From NCBI GenBank assembly GCA_963971285.1, contig OZ020248.1:10540001-10604000 (forward strand): a DNA stretch of 64,000 nt, written 5' to 3'. A program made the position numbers and the translations under genes. Under the pieces are notes generated by a model that had not been told where the DNA came from, searched no databases, and was given only the letters and a program-made list of their open reading frames with translations. How positions within the stretch are numbered: position 1 is the first letter of the stretch; every line of letters starts with the position of its first letter. This DNA is from Astropecten irregularis (taxonomy: Eukaryota; Echinodermata; Asteroidea; Paxillosida; Astropectinidae). This document shows, piece by piece, positions 56,399 to 64,000 of the stretch.

Positions 56399-57092
56399 AT
56401 TCTGTTTTTTTTAAGAAGATTATTTATTTATCACACACAGATTGTCTGTTAAAAACAGATAAACTGTTAATTGTGTCAAGAATTGTGCAGTAAAATTACA
56501 GTTGTTCTCGAGACTCTGCTGCAGGCACTTTTCTGGGTTTTTTTCAAGAGAAATTTCATTCGACACTAAAAGAAAAGTCTGCTATAAAACAGATGCACTG
56601 TAAATTCTGATAAGAATTATGCAGTGAAATTACAGGAGTTCTTGAGACCTCTGCAAGCACATTTCTGTTTTTTTTAGAAGATTATTTATTTATCACACAC
56701 AAAGTGTCAGTTAAAAACAGATAAACTGTTAATTGTGTTAAGAATTGTGCAGTAAAATTACAGTTGTTCTCGAGACTCTGCTGCAGGCACTTTTCTGGTT
56801 TTTTTTTCAAGAGAAATTTCAATTGTCACTAACAGAAAAGTCTGCTATAAAACAGATGCACTGTAAATTGTGATAAGAATTATGCAGTGAAATTACAGGA
56901 GTTCTTGAGACTTCTGCAAGCCCATTTCTGTTCTTTTAAGAAGATTATTTATTTATCACACACAGATTGTCTGTAAAAACAGATAAACTGTTAATTGTGT
57001 TAAGAATTGTGCAGTAAAATTACACTTGTTCTCGAGACTCTGCTGCAGGCACTTTTCTGGGTTTTTTTTAAGGAGAAAATTTCTAACAGTGT
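56399..57092. repeat. 131-base satellite in 263-base dimers
   Basis: Monomers start near 56,446, 56,578, 56,706, 56,840 and 56,970. Each has AACAGATAAACTG or AACAGATGCACTG, then AAGAATTRTGCAGTRAAATTACAG, then TTCTYGAGACTY. Odd monomers share CTGCTGCAGGCACTTTTCTGG; even monomers share CTCTGCAAGC-type endings, so the true period is the dimer. Confidence 0.82.
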
Positions 57093-57792
57093 GAAGTCTG
57101 TTTCCGACAACGGAGAATCACTTTTGTACCTGACTTTGAGGCTAATATTGTCTTATTCTTAAGTTTTGAAATGCATAGAAATGACATATTCGTGTTCAGA
57201 AAATCCTTTCTTTTTAATCTAATCATGCACATGACAAAAAATGAACAGAGAATTACGAAAATACAGACATAATAGTATGATTATTAAGTAACACACAATA
57301 TGGCGTGTGAACACTCGGTCTATTAGGGCTATTGGTCTTTGTTGTTATAAGTCCCAGGCAGTGACAGTATGACTGTATCGATGCCATGCAATGTGATCGA
57401 TTTGTTTTTCTCCCGAGACATTTTATTGGTAATATCATGGTTTTTGTCAACGTAATGCAGATTCATGGGCAAAAATATCAAGACATATACAATAACAGTC
57501 AACTGTGAAAATTTCAATCCCATACAGTGCTTACCTTTTGAGAAAACAGTGAAAAACTGCCAAAGCATTTTTTAAGTCTTCACCGTTATTTTTGTTTCTG
57601 GTCACTCTTTTCTGGATAAATACACCATTTCAGGCAGAAACGGTATGTTTCTACTATCACCATCATTACGCCCTGTAAGTAGTTAATAGGTAAATCTGTG
57701 AAGATTTGTGTTTCCGTATGCTACCAAAGTATGATACTACCTTTAAGCTGATATTCATTACAGGCGCAAGATAGAAGAAGAATATTGGTCAA
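57093..57792. repeat. Unique DNA then a TTAAAGG-superfamily member
   Basis: 57,430-57,745 carries the core (ATGGGCAAAAATATCAAGAC, GTTTCTACTATCACCATCAT) and the right end CAAAGTATGATACTACCTTTAA; its left end is not clear. 57,093-57,430 shows nothing recognisable. Confidence 0.55.
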
Positions 57793-58163
57793 TTAAAGGT
57801 ACTGTGCAGGATTGGTAACACACCCCAAACAGAAAATTGTTCACAGATTTACGTGCAACTTTCTGAAGAGTATGAAGGTGGTACTATAGAAACATACCGT
57901 TTATGATATTTCCGCCTGAAATGGTGTATTTATCCAGAAATTAGTAAAATAACGACCGAAAACAGTTTTGATCTCGGTGTAAGAACGAGCACATTTTTTA
58001 TGTTTTATAAGAAAACAATTTAGTCGGGTTTTTCGATATTTTCTCGTGACTCAGATATCCGATTGAGCTCAAATCTTCACAGGTTTATTTTTTCTGGATT
58101 AGATTAGACAAAGTGTGAGTGGTTTTTCTGCGACCTTTATCAATCATGTATTATATCTTTAAG
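57793..58163. repeat. TTAAAGGTACTGTGCAGGATTGG MITE
   Basis: TTAAAGGTACTGTGCAGGATT and AATCATGTATTATATCTTTAA ends; core present (AGTAAAATAACGACCGAAAA, GTGACTCAGATATCCGATTG). Confidence 0.65.
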
Positions 58164-58532
58164 CTGATTTTCTCGACAGCCTTGAGTTCTTAGCAGAATT
58201 CGTCAATTAAATGCTGTCAGCATTGTGTGAAGCGTTTTCAATGAAAACATTGCAACCATGCAGCCCTGGCATAAACACAGATCTTTTATTCAAACGTGCG
58301 CTTGCATGGTCAGTGTGAATATGCATATTATCAAAATAGAGAGACAATAAAAATTGTATCTCTGTTTCTTACACGGGGTGGGTGGGGCTTTCCAGTTGCC
58401 TATAATCCCCTGAGCCAATCAAGATTCAAAAAGTGACGAACGACCAACTTGGATCAGCCTTAAAGCAGAGTGTACACTGTCAACATTGCCGGTAACATTC
58501 TTAGTGAGTAACATTCTTAGTAACATGTTAAC
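58164..58532. other. Intergenic DNA
   Basis: No gene, RNA or repeat recognised apart from a short AGTAACATTCTTAGTGAGTAAC duplication near 58,495. Confidence 0.4.
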
Positions 58533-59803
58533 CAGGGGCCAATTTTAAGTGTTAAGCACAAAAAATGCCTACCACAAAATGTCTTGCTCAATAAAACAAA
58601 CCACTATTAAAATTTGTTTTTGGTAGGGGGCCTATCCTTGGTCAGCCAAAGAATAATCACAAGACATTGATACACAACACATGGAAATTTGGTTGTTAAT
58701 CCTGATTTTATGGTTAGCAAATTAATATTTGTGCTTAGCAGGGCCTAGTCTTGGTCCACGACTATGTTATTACCGTACTCGAACGTACGAACCGATTATC
58801 CGCACTGACACGCACGTACGTACACCCATTATAAAGGCCTTCGATAACATAGTCTTGGGAGTCGTGTAAGGGCTGTGAGTTGCGCGCGCACCTCGTTAGT
58901 ATAATGTATGTAGCGCGCTACTTCGTCACCATGGCACACTGTTGAATATGTATGATATATAAGAATGACGCTGGTCATTATGGTCATTCCCCTCAGGCAA
59001 AACCTGAACTTCGAGGCCTGCGGTCAGCTCCCATGGCAACGCCCGGGTCAAACAATGCAGAGATCGCTGCATTCCCACGGCCGACATGTGGGTATTGATA
59101 TGCATGCGGTATACAGGTGTATGTACCATGCACGTTGTATCATGGAGGTAGAAATCTATTTCTACCTCCATGGTTGTATACAGTGTGAATTATCAAAGAG
59201 CTACAAATTATGAACAGTGTAAATGTTTTTGTTTATAGGCCTACATGCCTACATGTAACTTAAAATGGAGTGTTTCACTGTAGACCTCAGGCTTAATAAT
59301 ACTTAAATAGCACGTTTAAAACTCCTTGCTTCGTGTTTGTTTTTACCAAATGCAATGGAATTATAGTAATACAAGGTACAATAATTCAGCAACCGTGGAT
59401 TTCTACATTATGTTGTAAATTAGCCACTGAAATACACAGTCATATATCTCCCCAACTTTCGCCCAGTCACATCGTCGAAATGTTAACCAAAAGGCACGTA
59501 TACAGTACCATACTATTGTAACTGTACCATTGTGTAACTTCACGGGGTGCCTTGTTTACGTGTATGCACGTGCGTGACCAGAAAATGGGCAGCGCCCGAC
59601 CTTTAGATGCAACGCATGCGCAGTGTGTTTCCCCCCGATTTCGGGGGGAGGTTTTACACGATTCCCAAGACTGTATTAGTGACAGGTCCGTGCGTACGTG
59701 TGTGCGGATTACCTGTACGTACACACGTATGGTCAGTGCGGTTCGAGTATCCACACCAATACAGTCTTGAACCAAGACTAAGCAGGGTCATGAAATTGGC
59801 TCC
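58533..59803. repeat. GGGGCCAATTT MITE split by a nested element
   Basis: The left part starts CAGGGGCCAATTTTAAGTGT and carries the family interior (AAAGAATAATCACAAGACAT, CACATGGAAATTTGGTTGTT). The right end CATGAAATTGGCTCC resumes at 59,790. The interruption is 58,746-59,780. Confidence 0.78.
58746..59780. mobile_element. 1,035-bp TIR element with 9-base TSD (Mutator-like?)
   Basis: The ends TAGTCTTGGTCCACGACTAT and ATACAGTCTTGAACCAAGACTA are inverse with mismatches, and the inverse similarity continues inward (GCACTGACACGCACGTACGT against ACGTACACACGTATGGTCAG). Flanks AGCAGGGCC and AGCAGGGTC give a 9-base duplication with one change. Nine-base duplications and long terminal repeats are Mutator-like traits. 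Inner palindrome GAGGTAGAAATCTATTTCTA at 59,145. No transposase. Confidence 0.75.
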
Positions 59804-60257
59804 ATGTAGCTTGTTGCTGAAAATGATACACAGATCAAAGCGAATTGGGTAACATGTCGCACCAACTGTACCTCAGGTGTTGACAAAAGAATGGAAATGC
59901 ATTGATACCGAGATGTTGCCTAACATTAACCAATCAGGAGTAAGCTCTAGTCACATGACCCTGTGTGATCATGTGATTTGGACAACATGACAGCCATCTT
60001 TGTAGGGGACTTGGTCTAACATGCATGTTGCCCAGGGACATGTGCATATGGGGCTCAGTAGGGATGAGTTTTGTAGTGGCATTCAAACCGTATACACTAA
60101 TAACAAAAGGGACTAGAAGCATGTGCAAACCCATTGGAGCTCTCCTAGCAAAATGGGAACACTAGGAGGGTTCAAGTTTGCAGGCGTTTTACACTTAACT
60201 GACACAGTCAGCAGTCAGTGGGTGCGTGCGTTTAATTGTGTGTAAAATCCTACGAAG
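59804..60257. other. Intergenic DNA
   Basis: Nothing recognised; no repeat ends, no conserved frame. Confidence 0.4.
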
Positions 60258-60539
60258 CTGTATTAGGGACATGCAGAAAAAATAAATTTGTACGAATTTT
60301 ATAATGTCGTACGTACGAGTTATAAGTCGTACGCATACGTACAAGTACGTACGACTTATGAATCATATAATCGTACGTACTATTAGTCGTACGTACGAGA
60401 TGTAAATCGTACGTACAAGATACATCTCGTACGTGCGAGATATGATTCATAAGTCGTACGTACGTACGACATGTATCTCGTACGTACGAGTTAGGTCCGA
60501 GAGAGGTAAATTTATGTTTTCAGCACGTCCCTAATACAG
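60258..60539. mobile_element. Fold-back element filled with CGTACGTACGA repeats
   Basis: CTGTATTAGGGACATGCAGA and TCAGCACGTCCCTAATACAG form the ends. The middle 200 bases are alternating TCGTACGTACGA, ATAAGTCGTACG and AGATACATCTCG units, self-complementary at almost every point. It sits just upstream of FAMeT gene 2. Confidence 0.82.
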
Positions 60540-60611
60540 ATTCGTATAATTATAAAACAGCTTCGTACATGAAGAATCCTGAATGATTTTGTTCATTTTT
60601 GTTTTTCGCAG

Positions 60612-62324
60612 GTTTCATTTCCGGTTCGGATGGGGCTGGTTCCGGAGCGTGCTACCTACTGAACGAGCCTGGGTTGGACGGCGTCATGAGATGGGTCCTA
60701 CCGTACGATGACCCTTGCTCCTGCCTGGAGAAAGACCTGATCATCGGCGGACTCAACACCCATCACCAGTACCGCCCCTTCGCACCGGCCACCTTCGACA
60801 TGTCGGCGGTGAATTTCACGGACCTGAAAGCCGTGCTGCAGCTGCTGGACTGCAACGAGGAGCCGGGTAAGTTCTGACGCGGCCGGCCCTCTAAAACGCG
60901 GCTGTCATTTCCGGGTGGGCAATGGCGCCATTGCACAGACCCAGCCCACGAAGTCAGCCTCTTGCGCCTTCCTTGTCCACATAATTATGCTCGGTGACCC
61001 CGTGCCATGGGGGCACCAGAAATTCTTGTCGCGATGTCGGATGCGCAAATAAGGTGTGGTGTCATGGTTATAAGTTTGCAATTGCCACTCCTGTCCCATC
61101 TGGGTTATGTTTGCTGCTTTATTGGCCAATAGAGCTACAAACAGATTGCCAGATTCGCTTAAACATTCGAGTTGACGTGATACACCAGGGCGCGGACTGC
61201 ACGAATTGTCGAAACTGCTGCTACAATTTTGTGAAATCAACATCTCACGCCTGCTGCAAAGGCTACAGTCATGCACACTGTTTGATGATGAAATTATAGG
61301 CCCTTTCCAAACCTCGGCTGAGGCTCCGGCTTCGGCGCTGTCATCCGTATGCTGGAAAAGTTAATTTTGTCTTTTCCTTTAAGCCGAATCTCTGTTTTCT
61401 TGTACAAAATAGAGTCTCTTCTTCCAAACCGTAGCCCAAAGTCTCTACTTTGATATCCGTTATTTTAGAATGTATTCAAGAAATGGATCCGAAGCCTGAG
61501 CCGAAGCCGAGGCGTGGAAAAGGACCTATGATTTGTATGCTGAAAAAAAATGCCACGTTTTTAGTGCATGCGTTCTCCGGCCGTTTTCGAAAGCTCGGTT
61601 TCTCTGACGATTAAATACGTTCCAAAAACATGAAGTGCTTTAATTGAAAATTATTGTTAATTGAAATTCCGTTTTCTCTTTGAAAGCAGAACTTAAAATT
61701 CCAAATTAATGACCGCCCCAAAAATCTCTATTCTCATACCAATGTTTAAAATGCATGTACAAGTATTACGAGCCGTATAGTCCGAGCGCAGAGTCAAGTA
61801 TTCCAGTCTTCTGATCAATATATCAACTAGTCTTGATTTGTCATCTTTCCATGCACACTGCAGAATGCACAGTTTTCGACGGCGTCACGTCTGCCGGGTA
61901 CCAGTACGAGTTCGGGCCCCTGCCGAAATCTAACGACGGCGAGGTCTTGATCCGGTTCTCCGCTCGGGCCCAAAGCGACGTGCACATTGGGCTCGCCAGC
62001 GAGAACCACGACATGGACTACATGTACGAGATCGTGATCTGTGGATGGCAGGGCACCAAGTCTGTCATTCGACGGCAGCGTGCTGGTTCCATTCTAGTTG
62101 TAGTCACCGGGTCCTTTCTGAACGAGGCGGAGTACAGGGAGTTCTGGGTGCGAGCCATTCCTGGAGCGTCCACCGTGACCATCTCGGTCGGGAAAGGAGG
62201 CGAGGAAGCGGCCTTCATGACCTATACCGATGACAACCCGCTAGGCATCAATTACGTTGGGTTCAACCAGTACGGCTCTTACGTGGCCAGTTACAAGTTC
62301 TGTGGTCTTCAACCGAAGAACTAG
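60612..62324 (+). CDS. FAMeT-domain protein, gene 2 (two 3-prime exons)
   Basis: Exons 60,612-60,866 and 61,864-62,324 (TAG stop), with the same splice phases and junction codon as gene 1. Exon 1 encodes FISGSDGAGSGACYLLNEPG and differs from gene 1 chiefly at its start and at LIIGGLNTHH against LRLGGLNTHH. The domain exon keeps FSARAQSDVHIGLASE, YEIVICGWQGTKSVIRRQ, EYREFWVRAIPG, ISVGKGG and GINYVGFNQYGSYVASYKFC. It is two residues shorter where gene 1 has LDGYTDLVQ. Introns are unrelated except at their edges, so the pair diverged well before blocks A and B separated. Expected to be a binding module, not an enzyme, as for gene 1. The 5-prime exons are not identified. Confidence 0.8.
61297..61530. 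repeat. MITE with GGCTTCGGCTC subterminal repeats, in intron
   Basis: ATAGGCCCTTTCCAAACCTC and GAGGCGTGGAAAAGGACCTAT ends; GAGGCTCCGGCTTCGGC at left answers GCCTGAGCCGAAGCC at right. Third lineage of the family at 9,556 and 18,729. Confidence 0.75.
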
Positions 62325-62384
62325 CCTAAAATCTAAAGAAAAAAAGGGAAGGTTAGTAGCTGCATTACTAGCAGCGTAAGAAGT

Positions 62385-62775
62385 TGAAACATCAACAGCA
62401 GAAACATCAGCCAAAAAAGAATAATCATAATACACCAGCACCGGCACCTGCATCAGCAACAGCACCGCCACCCAGCAACAGCCGTGACAGCAACAACACC
62501 AGCAACAGCACCGCCACCCAGCATCAGCAACAACACCAGCAGCAACACCGCCACCCAGCAACAGCACCAGCACCGGCACCCAGCAACAGCACCGACACCC
62601 AGCAACAGCCGTGACAGCAACAACACCAGCAACAGCACCGCCACCCAGCATCAGCAACAACACCAGCAGCAACACCGCCACCCAGCAACAGCACCAGCAC
62701 TGGCACCCAGTAACAACACCAGCAACAGCACTGTCACCCAGCAACAGTAACTGCCACCCAGCAACAGTAACTGTG
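62385..62775 (+). repeat. CAGCAACAG/CACCGCCACC tandem DNA after gene 2
   Basis: A higher-order unit of about 127 bases (from AGCCGTGACAGCAACAACAC onward) occurs twice, at 62,478 and 62,605. It stands in the same place as 47,825-48,125 after gene 1, and both end near CACCGGCACCGATTAAAAAG. Confidence 0.78.
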
Positions 62776-62824
62776 CACCGGCACCGATTAAAAAGGGACG
62801 TTAGAAATTTAGGCTTCAGGCTGA

Positions 62825-64000
62825 CTTCAGCCTCCTGATGTACTTTTGCCTTCTTACCGTTCAGCCTCCTACTATATCCTGCCCCTATAGCCTATAGTAG
62901 CTTCAGCTTTACACTCCTGCAGTCTCCTACTCCAGCCTCCTGATGTACTTTTGCCCTTTTACCGCTCAGCCTCCTACTTCCTTCTGTCCCTATTATAGCC
63001 TATAGTACCTTCAGCTTCACACTCCTTCAGCCTCCTACTCATTCAGCCTCCTACTCCTCCAACCTTCTGATGTACTTTTGCCCTTTTACCGTTCAGCCTC
63101 GACTCCTTCTTCCTCCTGTCCCTATTACAGCCTTCAGCTTCGTACCTCCAGCTTCAAACTCCTCCAGCCTCCTACTTCTCCAGCCTCCTGGTGTACTTTT
63201 GCCCTTTTACCGTTCAGCCTCCTACTACCTCCAGCCTCCTACTCCTCCAGCCTCCTAATGTACTTTAAACCTTTTACCGTTCATCTTCCTACTACCTCTA
63301 GTCCCTATTATAGCCTATCGTACATTCAGCTTCACACTCATTCAGCCTTCTACTCCTCCAGCCTCCTACTCCTCCTGCCCCCTGATGTACTTTTGACCTT
63401 TTACCGTTCAGCCTCCTACTACATCCTGTCCTTATTGTAGCCTATCGTATACCTTCAGCTTCACACTCCTTTAGCCTCCTACTCCTCCAGCCTCCTGATG
63501 TACTTTTGCCCTTTTACCGTTCATCCTCCTATACTACCTCTTGTCCCTATTATAGCCTATCGTACATTCAGCTCCACACTCCTCCAGCCTCCTACTCCTC
63601 CAGCCTCCTACTACTCCAGCCTCCTACTACCTCTTGTCCCTATTATAGCCTATCGTACATTCAGCTCCACACTCCTCCAGCCTCCTACTCCTCCAGCCTC
63701 CTACTACTCCAGCCTCCTACTACCTCTTGTCCCTATTATAGCCTATCGTACATTCAGCTCCACACTCCTCCAGCCTCCTACTCCTCCAGCCTCCTACTAC
63801 TCCAGCCTCCTACTACCTCTTGTCCCTATTATAGCCTATCGTACATTCAGCTCCACACTCCTCCAGCCTCCTACTCCTCCAGCCTCCTACTACTCCAGCC
63901 TTCTACTACCTCTTGTCCCTATTATAGCCTATCGTACCTTCAGTCTCACATTCCTGCAGCCTCCTACTCCTGCAGCCGCCTACTCATCCGGTCCCCTACT
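62825..64000. repeat. CTCC-rich minisatellite after gene 2
   Basis: Same motif vocabulary as 48,180-48,905. From 63,538 it becomes four almost perfect 93-base units (CTCTTGTCCCTATTATAGCC at 63,538, 63,631, 63,724, 63,817 and 63,910). It runs past the window end. Confidence 0.88.

Noticed and set aside
63538-64000. CRISPR-like array
   Set aside because: Repeats are directly adjacent 93-base tandem units with no unique spacers, in a eukaryotic minisatellite.

Overview
The window is eukaryotic: split genes with GT-AG introns, dense short inverted-repeat transposons, tRNA-derived SINEs, LINE tails and satellites, with no operons or bacterial signals. The repeat style (many elements ending in GGGGCCAATTTCAT or TTAAAGG) and the farnesoic acid O-methyltransferase-type (FAMeT) domain proteins suggest a marine invertebrate deuterostome, most likely an echinoderm. 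That assignment is an inference; nothing here proves the species.

Layout. 1-5 kb is repeat-rich, gene-free DNA. 5.6-7.0 kb holds a two-exon gene for a small two-helix membrane protein with proline-rich PPxY tails. 9,915-29,561 (block A) starts with repeats, holds a second copy of that gene (11,316-12,318), then about 16 kb of nested transposons, and ends in one exon of a FAMeT-domain gene. A run of 200 N follows (29,562-29,761). 29,762 onward (block B) repeats block A from its first base, at about 1% difference in coding sequence: the PPxY gene again (30,334-31,345), the same transposon landscape, and the FAMeT gene exon, this time continuing to the last exon (45,665-47,758). The arrangement around the gap looks like two haplotypes laid end to end in the assembly, although a recent tandem duplication is not excluded. 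49.4-54.7 kb is a third, older and more diverged copy of the middle of the block. 54.7-57.1 kb is AT-rich tandem DNA with a dimeric 131-base repeat. 60,612-62,324 is a diverged paralogue of the FAMeT gene, followed like its sister by CAG/CAC-rich DNA and a CTCC-rich minisatellite that runs off the window end.

Two gene families are present. The PPxY proteins look like membrane adaptors for WW-domain partners. The FAMeT proteins look like extracellular or lectin-like modules, not enzymes. Nothing shows that the two families work together; they are neighbours in a locus that has been copied repeatedly. Almost everything else is transposon. Because blocks A and B are filled/empty pairs, several insertions can be delimited to the base with their target-site duplications: hAT-type elements at 10,376-11,196 and 36,864-38,184, and a LINE tail at 12,519-12,941. 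A complete third hAT element with perfect 8-base duplications lies at 50,815-51,104, and a nested element with 9-base duplications at 58,746-59,780.
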